Part shown: one piece after another, positions 45,429 to 59,300 of the stretch
Layout of the letters: each line of letters starts with the position of its first letter
Position numbering within the stretch: position 1 is the first letter of the stretch
Source: Paragordius varius
Taxonomy: Eukaryota; Nematomorpha
NCBI GenBank assembly: GCA_964247055.1
Contig: OZ176051.1
Coordinates: forward strand, 7,502,001 to 7,566,000
Length of the DNA: 64,000 bases
Direction of reading: 5' to 3'
Notes under the pieces: generated by a model
Databases searched by the model: none
Told to the model about the DNA's origin: nothing
Seen by the model: the letters and a program-made list of their open reading frames with translations, nothing else
Program-made: the position numbers and the translations under genes

Positions 45429-46060
45429 TATTCAAGTAGCAAATATTGGCTTTTTAAATATCATCGTGACAATCGGCAATTAAGTAGGTAATATTTATCA
45501 AATACGATTATATATTTTATCAAGTTAACGATACATATGTGATGGTTATGTCACAAAAACAGTGTTATGTTTTAGAATTCACCATTTTATTTTTATAATG
45601 TATTCATTTTATCTTTTATAATATTAAATCTCCTACTTAATAGCTCCAAATCGGAAAACCCTATAAGCATAAAAATGGAACCGAAGCCAATTTTTTTTAA
45701 AAGAATTCATAGGTACTGGAATCAATTAGTTTAAAGCATTTAAAAAATATTTGAAGCCGTGGTACAAATTATGGCAAGGTTAAATATTAAAACTCCCCAT
45801 TCTGTGGGGAGAAGAGCTTTTTTACTTTGAAACTGCAAGCAAAGGCAATAATTCTACAAAAATAGTAAAAAACTATTAGTTAGTTAAATGGTAACAATGT
45901 GTAATAATCGACAGCTTTTGTATAATATTTGCAAAAAAATTCCATAAAATTTGAGATATTATCACTATCAAATTATTACTGTGCGACAAAATAATTTTAA
46001 TACAAGGTTATGCCAATGATACCCAAACCGTGGCCCTAATGGCCGATATTTAATGTAAAT

Positions 46061-46321
46061 ATACAAGTTACAATCCAAATTCACCCTTAAACAATTCCAA
46101 TTCACCCTAAAATAAATTATGTGTTTTTTAAGATTGGAATTGCCTCTATTTTTAAATATTTATAAGAAATAATTTTGTTAAAAATTAAAATAATACTGAA
46201 AAAATAATAAATTATGCCATAAAGATATATTTTATATTAATAATGAGTTTTATTAGTTCGAAAACAGATAATATTTTTAGGGTGAATTTGAATTGTTCGA
46301 AATTTGAACTGTAAATGGTAT
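46061..46321. mobile_element. MITE family 1, copy c
   Basis: Left side ACAATCCAAATTCACCCTTA, right side GGTGAATTTGAATTGTTCGA then GAACTGTAAATGGTAT. Shares the inner CCTAAAATAAATTATGTGTT with the copy at 645-900. A possible ATTTAATGT duplication flanks it. Confidence 0.65.
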
Positions 46322-46630
46322 ATTTAATGTGTAATTATATGCAAATGTGCCAACATCTATGAATAAAAAATTTTTTTAGTGAGTACCACTGGATTATACC
46401 ATTTACTGTTCCATTTTTATTTTCTAAACCAGTAAAATAATGTATAATCTAGATTCTAGACAATAAACGCTAAAATTGTATCAATCGAAAAAGATGTTCA
46501 CAAAATCATCTTTGATATATAATAAAATTAAAAAATGGTTATACAAAGGAGCGCGGTAAAAATGGATTCTCAAAACCTTGTTTTAAGGGTGTGACGTGCA
46601 TTTGACTAATTCCGATACTAATGTGGGTTG

Positions 46631-46987
46631 TACACCATTTGAACTTCTATAGTGTCCTTGAACACCTCAAGTTGGTCCTTGAACCTTTTATTTCTAAATT
46701 TTATCAATCAAATCGTGTATCATTCATCAATTTTATTATTTGTAAACTATTTTATTAATTTAATCAAATTTTTAAATTAATTTTGATTATTCAGGAACCG
46801 TTTATCTTTATTAAGTTCTTAAAAAATATATTAAAAGATTTCAACATGTAAATTGAAAAAATAGTTTTCTGGGTTAAATTATAATTTTAAGTTGAAAACA
46901 TTTATAATTGAATAATATTGATAAATTAAGTAAAAATTAGTTTGAAACAAAAAAGGTGGTTGAATAAAAAATTTTATTTTTAAAAAA

Positions 46988-47036
<49 letters not shown>

Positions 47037-47213
47037 GAAAATTAGGTCAAATTAATAAAATAAATAAACACATGGAAAATTTATGGTTATATCCAAACTT
47101 AAAAAATTTTAAGAACCAAATTGAACTGTAGGACTAACAAACGTGTGTTGAAGAATCAACTTGAGGTTTTCAAGGACCAACTTAAAGTGGACACTCTTGA
47201 AGTGCATATGGTA
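46631..47213. mobile_element. MITE family 3, 580 bp
   Basis: Left end TACACCATTTGAACTTCTAT with CTCAAGTTGGTCCTTGAACC; right end TTTTCAAGGACCAACTTAAA then TTGAAGTGCATATGGTA. These are imperfect inverted ends about 60 bp long. A (TA)n tract at about 46991-47030 lies inside. Half-copies of the ends occur at 21588-21635 and 29505-29570. Confidence 0.65.
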
Positions 47214-47386
47214 ATATGATGGAAGTTAATAAATAACTTTCACTATATTATTTTAATGTTTATTTAATATGAAAACTGCGCAGTTTTGAAAAATGGCACC
47301 TTTATCGAAATTTTAGATTTAATAGCTATTTAAAACTTATGCCCTTAATATATGAATAATATTTATATAATTTATTATTTATATAT

Positions 47387-50300
47387 TTAAACAACAATCC
47401 GATTCATAGTAGGATATTTAGCCGAAACAAAACTCAAAGATTCCTTCGAAATATTTCCAGTGTTTATCAAATGGGATATGTGTGAAGGGAAGGGAGTCCT
47501 TAAAAGCATATTGAAACGCTTTTTTAACAAATAAAGAGTGCGGTTATTTTCAGATCTAAATATAAATAATTTAAAAATATCATATATTACTAAATTAATA
47601 TGAAGTAAAAATAAAACAAAAAAGTATGTTTCTATAGAAATAACCATATTTAATACTAATTTTTTATATAACCCAATACAGTTACAATAGAATATAGAAT
47701 GTGTAACCAATATATATCGATTCTTTATTAATTGGCGACCAAAAACAGAGTAGGCATAGAGATATCATTCAAAATATGGTTTTCACAAAAACAATATTAG
47801 TCTTTTAAGTTTTATGCTTTTTTCGTAAATAAATTCATACTTTATATTATATGATAAAATTTGTTTAAAATTAATTTAGAAAATATACTTTATATGGGGT
47901 GCATTAGTGGGCATGTCATTTTCATTTTCATCATCTTCCATTATTTCAAAAGCTGTTTTAACACGTTGTGTCCAATTATTTTGCCTATTACCTTTAGCCA
48001 TTCGGTATTCTACTGTTTCAATGTCTTTGGCTAAATTCAATCTTTCCTTCAAAATGTCAACCAATTTAACATGTGGTATTTCAATGTTAGCAATATCCGC
48101 TAGAAAATAATTCAACATATAATATAATGATAGATTCTGGATCTTTAAATTGCATAATTTACACAAGGAGTTTTTTTAAAAGGAGAGCTAATGGAAAATA
48201 AAGTTTTATCAACTTATAAACCATGCGTTGGAAAAATCTTGCTAAACTTTAAATTTTAGTTTTCTAGAATCATAGTTTAGACTTATATTATTGTTGGAAT
48301 AATATAATAATCAAAGCATTATTATTTAGGGGTAAAAATGTGTGAAAATACTTCCACTCAATATTTATTGGTATACTATTCTGTCTAATATATAACCTAA
48401 CTAGCTACTGCTAAAATGAATATTAAGACGATTAACATTTATAATTCAATAACAAATTTACCCAATTTTTTGCCTCGCTCCTTACAATATTGAGCATATT
48501 TAAACGTTTCATTGAAAGGGAAAAAATTGTGATTTTTTGTATCCTGTTTTCCATATTTGATTTCTTTGAATTTACTACCAGCTTTTGGTTGTTGAACAGT
48601 ATTAGACTTTGGTTTTGACAAAGCTTTCAATGTTTTTTCATCGGGATCAGTTAACAAAGCTACAGAAAGACCGGCTCGTCCTGCCCTTGCAGTACGACCG
48701 CAACGATGAATGAAACCTAATATTAAAGTTTAAATATAAAAAATTTTGTGAAAAAAAACCTGCAAAAAAATTATAAAAACGATTCGGCTTTTAGCGCCCA
48801 TTTGGACATAATATTAAACCGTAACAAATATTTTGAGGAATGGGCAATATAGCTTGTTGCATTGAACACAAAGGTGCTAAAGACGAACATAAAAAAGCCG
48901 TTTTTATTAACGAAAGAACCACTTTCTCCATTACATTCATTAACTGCTAATAATAATAACGTACCCAAATCCACAACAACAACAAAATTTGCGCAACAAA
49001 AGCCTCATAACAACATTTTCATCCCAACCACCACCCAATATAGATTCCTCAACTGGAATACAAAATATACATTGCGCTATATGATTGTGAAGCACGAACT
49101 ACGGATGATTTAAGTTTTAAGCAAGGAGAATTGTTATAAATCTTGGATAATACTCAAGGTGAATGGTGGTATGCCAGATCGAAATTGACAAACAACAAGG
49201 GTTACATACCTTCCAACTATGTTGCTCGTTACAAGAGTATAGAAGCCGAACCGTAATAAAATTTAACATAATATTAATATTAGACAAACAAAGCTAATTG
49301 ATTAATATTATTTATTTTATACAGCTAGGCTGTAAACTTTTAAATCTATTTGAACCTATTTTTTTCCCCACCTTCTTCTTCTTCTAATACACATTTTCCT
49401 CCCGTTGGGGAGGTTGCGGAAAGGAATGCCATCCTCGCATAAAAAATTTGGTGAAAAATCGAAATTCCGGATAGCGACTTGGAATGTTAATACACTGACA
49501 GCGAGATCAGAAGAAATAGCATCTAGACTTTATGAAAGAAAAGTGGATATATTTCTATTCAGGAAATCAAATGGAAAGGGCAATACCAAAACTGTTGGAA
49601 ATTTTCATTTAATTTGGTGTGATAACCAGACAAAAGAAAAAAGGCGGGAGTCGCCATTTTTATCGCGCAACGTTTAAAATCTAATATTATTTCAACTCAT
49701 TATATTAACGAGCGTATTATGTTCGTAAAAATAAAAATCAATAATTATATCTACAATATATTCTCATTATACGCACCGGTCTCTGGTACAATCTCTGAAG
49801 TATCCGATGCGTTTTGGTCAACTCTATATCAAATTTTAAATGAAATCCCTGAAAATGAAAAATTAATTCTTTCTGGAGACCTTAATGGTCATATCGGCAA
49901 TTTGCCTATCCCAAATGTACACGGAGGATTTAATCTTAATTCCCTTAATGAAAATGGTAAATGTATTCTTGACTTTGCAACAAATAACAATTTAACAATA
50001 ATTAATACCTTCTTTAAAAAGAACACATCTAAATATTCCACTTATGTTTCAGGCAAATCAAGCACTGCCATCGATTTGATTATGTCAAGCTATTCTTTAA
50101 AAAACACTTTTACAAATATTAGAACAATCCCGATCTGCAATTGCAACACAAGTTGGTAATCGCAGATCTTAATATTACCTTATCACATCACCCAGTTAAA
50201 ACAGTATCAAAACTACGTTACAACAAACTAAAACATCCATCTACCGTGGAAGCCTATAAAAAGCTGCTATCAGATAAGGTCTCTAATTCAGACTCTATTA

Positions 50301-53300
50301 ACTGGAGCACCTTCAGACAATTATGTGTTGATTCATTGGAAAAGGTAGCAGGACGCTGTAAAAAGGTAAATATTATCAAGTTCAAATGGTGGTAGAACGT
50401 TGCTATTAAGGATTGTATTAGATTGAAAAAGTTAGCTTTTAAGAAATGGAAAGCAGAAAAAACAGTTGAATCCAAATTAAAATATTCCATTGAAAAGAAA
50501 AAATGTCGGAAAACAATAAGGGAAATGATGAGCAAAAAGGGCCACGAAAAGGGCTTGAAAATAGATGCCCAGGTTAAATCACAATCCATATACAAATCAA
50601 TAAAAGATTCATCTTCTACTCTATCAAAACAAGCAATCAAACTACCCGATAACTCTATAAGCTATGATCCTATCATAATAAAACAAACCTGGAGGAACCA
50701 TTTCTACAAAATATTCAACAGTAATGATAGTAATGGTTTTATACCATGTTCTATCCCTGTATTAAGTTGTGCTGAACAGTTTACGGAAATTGATATTGAA
50801 AAAGGAATCCGTTACATGAAAAGGAATAAAGCTTCCGGTCCCTCTAAATTTACTGTAGAAATGATCAGCGCCTTGGATTCAAAACTAAGCACACCGATAC
50901 TGTGTAATATATTTAATAGTATAATTAACGATATAATAACTCCAAACGAATGGAACAATAGCTTAATAATACCCCTATATAAGGGCAAAGGGGACAGACT
51001 TAACCCTAACTCCTATCGCCCAATAAAATTACTCGAACATGGTATGAAACTTTTTGAACTTATTCTATTAAATAAGCTAAAAGATAGGATAGATATAAAT
51101 GAAATGCAGTGTGGTTTCTTACCCAACAAAGGAACCATTGACGCCATTTCCATCTTAAGACAACTTCAACAAGCACACCTTCGAAATAGCCCCTTAGTTT
51201 ATGCCTTTATCGAACTTGAAAAGGCATTTGATTCGGTACCCCGAACTCTAATCCCATGGGCCCTACGAAACAAAGGCATTGACAAATGGATGGTTAAATC
51301 AATAATAACATTATATACCGAGTGCAAAGCTCAGGTGGCGACAAGCGTAGGGCACTCCGACTCACTCTCAATTAACTCCGGGCTGCATCAAGGCTCGCTC
51401 TTAAGCCCGTTCTTGTTTATAACTATTATGGATGAAATCTCTAAACCTTTAGAGCAAGGCTTACCATACAACATCCTTTACGCCGACGACTTGGTATTAA
51501 GCAAACAATGAAGTGCAATTAAAGACAAATCTTGCGAGGTGGAAAGAACGGCTAGAGATGTTTGGACTTAAGGTAAATGTATCAAAAACAAAATTAATGA
51601 ACGATAATAATAAATACAATCCCATTAAATGGCCCTGCTCAATATGTAATAAAGAAGTCAAAACCAACGCAATCCAATGCCTCAAATGTAAAAAATGGGT
51701 CCACAAAAAATGCTCTCAGTTGAAATCGCTAAAATTACATCACGATTTTATATGCAGCAATTGCACCAAGCCCAACCCAACTAAGCCTCCACAAAGTGTA
51801 CGTAATGAAGAACCTTTTGAAACAGTACAAAGTTTCACATATTTGCGTGACATTATAAGCGCTGGTGGGGGCCTTGAACCAACCATCAATAACCGTATAA
51901 AAAACACCTGGTCAAAATACCACCAACTCAAAAGTATTATAAACAATAAATACATCTCATTCAAATCCAAATCGACTATGTACACCACCACCATACGACC
52001 CGTTCTAATTTACGCAACCGAAGCTATGGCTTTAACCAAAACAAATTCACTCAAGTTACAACAAGCGGAAAGGAGAATTCTAAAAACTATACTTTATGCT
52101 ACAAACCCAAACCTCTATAATTACAATAATAAATTTGATCCATATACTGTCCTACAAATGACTCCGCTTATCGATTGTTTGCACACAAATCGTCTGAGAT
52201 TTGCGGGACGTGTTCACCGACGCCCACATGAAAGTTGGCTATACCGCATGGTCAATTTTTCTACAAGTTTGCGAAATCGTAAAGGACGTCCATTACAAAG
52301 TTGGCTTTCTATTGTGGAAAACGATATGGCTATTTTAAACCTGAAAATTGAAGATGCACAGGACCGATGCTCATGGCGTAAATCTATCCGAAGGGTTACC
52401 TCCTTGTTGGGAGAAAAAAACCCTTAAAGGTTGATAATTAATAATTAATTTAGGTAGATAATGATGGATTTTTCTAATATTTAAATGGTGTTCTACAAAT
52501 ATACAACCACTGAAAGATGCATATTTCGTCACAAAAAAATTCATTTTTAAATTGGAAAAAAGGGACTTTAAGAAAAAAGACCATTTGGAATATGGAAAAA
52601 TACTTTATTGAATAATATTACAATTATATCGCAAGAAAAAAAATCAAAAATACCTTCAAAAGTCGAGGAAAGTTCATAATGTACAACGCAATCTAACCCA
52701 ACTAAATCGATACCTCTGGCAGCTAAATCTGTGCAAAACATTACAGATATTTGCAATCTGTCACTATTTGCAGTTGGTACTTCTGCAAGTTATAAAAAAA
52801 ACTATTATTTGTAACATATTAATTGATAAAAGGTAAAAAAAATAAATAAGTATTTATATTTCTGTAACATATCATAGCAAAATTATTTAATTTTAATTGC
52901 AAATTAAGTGATAAGAACCTAATTGATCAAAACAACCATATTATATTGATTTTTTAAAAAATCACTAATTTCTATGTAATAAAAACCAACAATAATTCAA
53001 ATATATTATTATAACAAATTTTATACCTTGCAATCTTAAAAAATCATACAAAAACAGATTAAAAATTCTTATTAAAACATAATCACCTCTAAATTTATCC
53101 ATACATTTCAAACGATCCCGTTGAGACATAGAAGCATGAATACGTGAAATGGAATATATACTATTTTTATAAAATTGCACTTGATTTAATGTTGCCTGAG
53201 AATTTTGTGTTTTATTATTTTTATTACTGTTCCCACCAAACAAAAGTAGTTTAAAGAGCGATGAAAGTCGACGTACACAATCTATACTGTTGCAAAAAAC

Positions 53301-56300
53301 CAAAATTTTTACACTTTGCTGACATGATTTGGGAATATTATGTTGAAAGTGTATAGGCATGTAAATGACAAGAAAGTAGTATAACATCAATTCCTTATCC
53401 CCATCATGTCGACAATCTATACGTAACTCTGTGAGAGTTGGGACAGTTTGTTCCTTAGATGCAAGATCCACAATGAGAAATTCGACATTTTGTACACTGC
53501 GTTTTGGGCGTTGTCCTTTGGTAGACGTTTCTATTAGAAAAACAAAGACAGTAAAGGTTAAAAGTTTATATAATGAATAAATATGATATTTTTTTTAACT
53601 TTGATTTTTTTTGAAATACAATGATAAAAAATATTATATATTAGTTTGACTTTTTCGAATGATATAAATATACAGTGTCAATAAAAGATTAGAAACTATC
53701 GTAAAACATTTTAAATTTTTTTTTTATTAATCTAAGTTTTCAAATATGATTTTTTTAAATATAATAATGTTAAACTTTTTCGGTTTGTATTTATATCATT
53801 TTACTGTCTATTCATTAAAGGACATTATTAATATTTTACACACAAACCATTAACTTAGTTTTATTCATAAAAAATAAAAAAAAGTTTACAGAAATTAATA
53901 TTTTAGACTGATTAAATATAGTTAAATCCAGTGAAATACATAATGATAAATTTATAGTTTAAAAATAACAATTCGTTTAATTAACATTCACATGTAAATA
54001 TTTGTTAGAGCCATATATATTCCATCGTAAAAACTTAAATACTTGAAAAAACGGGTTATTGGTATATAAAATAATCAAATATAATTACCTTTCTTAACTC
54101 CAGATTTGGTAAGTGTGAATGGAAGGGACGAAAATAACCGTTTAAATTTAGTTATTAAGGGTATATGGCTAGAATCTTCGAAAGGGTTCTTTTTCCTCTT
54201 TTGCGGATGGGTTTCTAAAAAAATATTTTAATATAAAATAAAAATTGGTTTAAATGTAATTAAAACACATATACGATAAATATAAACCGTAAAATTTCAC
54301 ATCAATTATATTAATATTTTGCCCGGCTTAAAATTCGAATATAAAAAGTATTTTATTTATTTGGCTATTTAGTTAGAAATTTCATCATTCATTTGTATGG
54401 GGATTCGACATTAAATGACGGTACACCCGTTTTTTCCACTCTTTTATTGATTTGGTTAATTCTAGATTTAAACTAAGCGATTAGAGGTCCTTAGTTATTG
54501 TGTTGAGCCATGTGGTATGGGGTCGGCCGGATTTTGCTGCAACCGAGTAATTTTTCATAGTTTGAAGAATGTGAGTATCTTGCCGTCTTTCAACATGTCC
54601 AGCCCATTGTAACCGGAGATTTCTGATGACGTTGTTGAGGGGTTGAGATTGAGTATATGGTACGGGTTTATGGATTCGGTATAATTAAATTTAGAAGGAT
54701 TGTGTGCGAATAATATTGTTTTCAATAATTTGGATTCAGCGTTTATGAGTTTGGATTCATTTGTTTTTGACATCGGCCAGGATTCGGATGCATATGTGAG
54801 AACGGGACGGATGGCTGTAGTGTAAATGGCACATTTAGTTTGTAGTTTGACGAATTTATTATTTATTATTAATTTTAACGAATGGTATTTTTTCCACATT
54901 TGTGATATGCGATGCTTAATTGCATGTTCTATTCCTCCACCGGCTGATATCATATCGCCCAAGTAGCAAAAACTGCTCACTGTTTCCATATTGAAAGGGT
55001 TGGGAATCGAGTTGATTGTTAAACTAATATTATTATTTAAACATCCCGAGCATTTGTAGTGTTTATCGTAATCATTTATAGATTTTGTGTACCCATAGAA
55101 GACAAGAATTGCAGCGTACAGAATTTGATTTAACTTCTTTTCTACATACGCTGCATGGGTTTTTAGCGGTGGGATTATCGCACATTGGTTTTTGAGAAAT
55201 TGACTTTGATACCATAACCTTTTAAGGTGTCATTCCACAGACGAATTTTCCCTATGAGATCGCTTTCCGATGTCGATGATAAAACGAGATCATCGGCATA
55301 AAGAATTTGGTGTGGCATGCCGGTTGCGATGTCTTTAGTTATTTCTTCCATAATGACATTGAAGAGGGTTGGGCTTAATATGGATCCTTGGTGGAGTCCA
55401 TTTTTTATTGAAAAACTTTTACTTAGTCCAAACGGGGTTTTGATTTGGGCTCTGGTATTACGGTATAAGAGCATTATTGAGGTTATCAGCCATTCGTCAA
55501 TGCCTTGACGCCTAAGAGCCCATGGTATAAGATCTCTTGGAATGGCATCAAATCGTTCCATGTCAAGAAAAGCGTAGTATAAAGGAGATTTTTTGATGTA
55601 TGCGCTTTGAAGTTGTCTTAGCGTGAATATAGCATCTATTGTACTTTTATATGGCCGGAACCCGCATTGCATTTCGTTTAAATGCAATTTGGGCAGGATT
55701 TTGGAGAGAATTACTTTTTCATATATTTTCATAGTGTGATCTAATAACTTTATTGGACGGTAAGATTTCGGCAGCAGAGGGTCTCCTTTTTTGTATATGG
55801 GAATGATATGGCTGTTTTCCCAGTCAGGAGGGATTTTTTCGTCTTTTATTATATTGTTAAATAAAGTTGTCAGATATGAGTCGATAATCTGAGGATCAGT
55901 TAGTTTAAGCATGTCGGCCGTGAGTTCTGAAGGGCCAGGAAGTTTTTTATTTTTCATTTTGCATAAAGCGGTATGGATATCTGATTCAGTTAGGTTTTCG
56001 GCACAGCTTTGAGTAGGTGTTGATGTAATAGGAGTCGTGATGGGGTTGTTTAGGTTTAAAATTTCCGATAAGTAGGTAAGATAGGTGTTTTTAACAATAG
56101 CTGGATCATTTATTATTGTATTGTTTACTCTCACTGATTTTGGTGCGGATGTTTTATTATTATTATTGCTTTTAGCCCATTTATATACAGTTTTGTTTTT
56201 AGTTTTTATATCGATTTCTTTCGCATACTTTAGCGCTTTTTCATTTTTAGCATCCCTGATAATTTTTCGACATAAACTTTTGGATTCTAGATATAATTTT

Positions 56301-59300
56301 CTATTTAATGGTGTCTTTTCCTTGAACCAAATTTTATGTGCCAAATTTTTCTGTTTTATATGCTCTTTCACTTTATTATTCCACCAAAATTGATACTTTT
56401 TTTGATAACCTTTATTTGATTTTTTCCTCCCCACCAAGGATTCAACTGTATGGATATAAGTGTTTTTTAAATGAGAGTAAAGTTTTTTTAATTTTTCAGC
56501 TATGGATGATTTAAATTTAGCTGTTTTCTACGGGTCATCTGTGAGTTTTTTAAAGTTTAAACATCTTATGTCAGATTTTTTGATGATTCTGTTATCTGGC
56601 GAATTTAGTTTTAGAATTGCTATGGTTGTTTCTAAGACTATCAATTTGTGATTTAATTGTAGTTCGTATATAGTTTTGACATTGGTGAAAAGTTTTCTGT
56701 GATATTTCTTTGTCAAGAACAAATCAATCATAGACTTGTGGTTTAAAGTCTCATATGTATAATAATGATTATTCCGATTTTTTTTTAAAAAAGGTGTTTA
56801 TTATAGTTAAATCACTATTTTGTAAAAAGTCGATCAAACGTGATCCATTGTCATTTATATCGTCAGTTCCATAACCTCCGTGAATATCTGCAATGTATTG
56901 CTTCCCAAAATGGCCATTAAGGTCACCATTAAAATTAAAATTTCATTATCAGGGATTAAAAGGAGATTTTCATACAAAATATCGTAAAAGCTGGTTTTAT
57001 GTTGGTTAGATAGTCCATTTTGTGGAGCATAAATGGAGAAAAGATTAAATATTTTATCATGAAGTAAAATTTTAATGTGGAGAATTCGGTCATTTATATA
57101 GTTTATAGAAGTAATATTATCATTGTAATCATTATGTATAAGGAATCCACAGATGTCTTATTAATATTGTTGCCGGACCAATAGAGATGATAATTGAGAA
57201 TCGATGTAGACTCGTTGTTTTTCCAGTGGCATTCCTGAAGAGCGCATATTGGTATATTGCGCTTTTGTAAAGCTAAGATGATTTCATAGGTTTTTCCATT
57301 TAAAGAATTAATATTAAAGCTCCCGAATTTTAGTTTGGTTGCGATTGCGTTGAATTTGTCATCATTAGTGTTAGAATGTTGTGACATTTGCTCCTTTACA
57401 TTCCAGAATGTCCTTTCTTGCGGAATAACCCTTCTGATTGAGGGAAAGAGGCTTAGAATGGGATATTTTAAAAAAGAAAAATTGAGGTAAGTGGTCTAGT
57501 TAGAAATTTCAAATTTTTCTTATTTATTATAATATTTTCGCATATAAATAATTTCCATTTTAAATTTATCAATAAAAAATATACTGCTATGAGGTGATGT
57601 GTCTTGAATCTTCAAACTATTTTTGTATCGTTGGATTGGTGAACTAAGAGTAGCTGATATAATGAAACATTGTACGACAGGGGGCAATGAATGAAATACC
57701 CATAGCCGTTTAATGTGAATCAATACAGCCTTTAAATCTCGCCAGTGTCCTGCATTAATCTATGAATTAGTATATTACGAGCTATACTGAAATAAAAATA
57801 AAAGTAATCAATGGTTATATGTCAAAATGTTTTGATATTGATCTACAAAATAAAATCCAATTAACTCCATAAATATATATATTTTTTTATTCAAAACAAT
57901 ATTTTTAAATTAAAAACAAATTTCATTTAGGTCACACTTATTTATAGCTCTTATTAATATGTTGATACCCCAAAAATCGGTTCAGATATAGGTCTATAAG
58001 AACATTTCAGGCAAACGCAACATTTTCTATCCAAACGGAACCGAAATTGTTGTTTTTGGACAAAAAATGTTGCTTTTGACTGAAAAAACGAATTTATTTT
58101 ATTTATATTCTGTTATTTATTTCAATATATTAAATAAAAAATCACCTATTTTGAAAAAAATGTAATTTATTTAATAAAACTCGCCTTAAACATAATAAAA
58201 ATGTTTTTAAACGAAAAAAAAGTCGCCAAAAAGGAACTGTTATACCATACCAATTTATCAGCCTCATCCATAACAAAATATCGCAGGGATCGAAAATCAA
58301 TCAAATATTTTTTAGTTGTACATTTTTCTAAACTATTTTCCACACTGCTATTTGTAAGTTTATTTGCATATTCAATTTCTTTGGAAAAAGTTTTATCTTT
58401 CTTAGAAAGTTCTACAATAATTGGTTGAGCTATTAGGTCACGTAGACGTCCAGGTGTGGCAATTATAATGTCAGGATTTCGTTTCAGTAATCTTTCCTGT
58501 TTATGGACACTCATACCACCAACCAATGTGACAACCTTTGGAGTAAACATAAAAAATTAAAAATATTTTTAGCTTTTTTAAACAGAAAATAAAAAATAAT
58601 TGAAATGATAATCGAATTCATTAAATTCATAATTTATCAATTAAACAAACAACGAAAAAAGCAATTATATATAGATGTAATCAATATGTAACATTCTCTT
58701 AAGATACCGAAAAAATTTAATTAAACGATAGTTTACCACATTATTGAAATAACAATAACATATTCACCCATATTATTGTGAAAAATAAATTAGATAATAA
58801 TAGTAAAATTTTGTATTATTATTTTAAATCAAATTAATTAATCAAATTTTCATTTATAAACAAATTAAGCAAACTCATATAGCTATAGTAATCATCCATA
58901 CCTTCAAGGTAGTAAACTTTGTTAAAGCAAGTGTATGAGCTTTGATTTGCAAGGCCAATTCTCGTGTTGGAGTTACGATTAGACACTTTAAACCATTTTT
59001 TCTGGAAAAAATAGTAGAAATTAAAATTATGCAAACGCATTACTAACAAACCAATATTTTTTTAGAGATTCATATTTAGTTAAATCTTAACCCTTTATAA
59101 ATAACCTATAATTTTAAAACCATATAAATTAGTGTGGTAGTAATGTACATTTACATTCTATTTTTTCTTTTGCAATCCAAAACGATAATTTATATTTTGA
59201 AAAATCAATTTAGGATTTAAATATAATCATTATTTAGTTTTTTTGTTATGTCAGTAATTTTTACTGCATCCAGAAACAAATAAAAAATCGTTTAAAAATT

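Larger units (their letters stand above)
45429..47386. other. Intergenic with two MITEs
   Basis: Upstream side of the PKA-like gene and downstream side of DDX24. Contains the elements at 46061-46321 and 46631-47213; no gene. Confidence 0.6.

Noticed and set aside
50254-51994. Minus-strand ORFs within the plus-strand LINE
   Set aside because: Antisense shadows of the reverse transcriptase frames.
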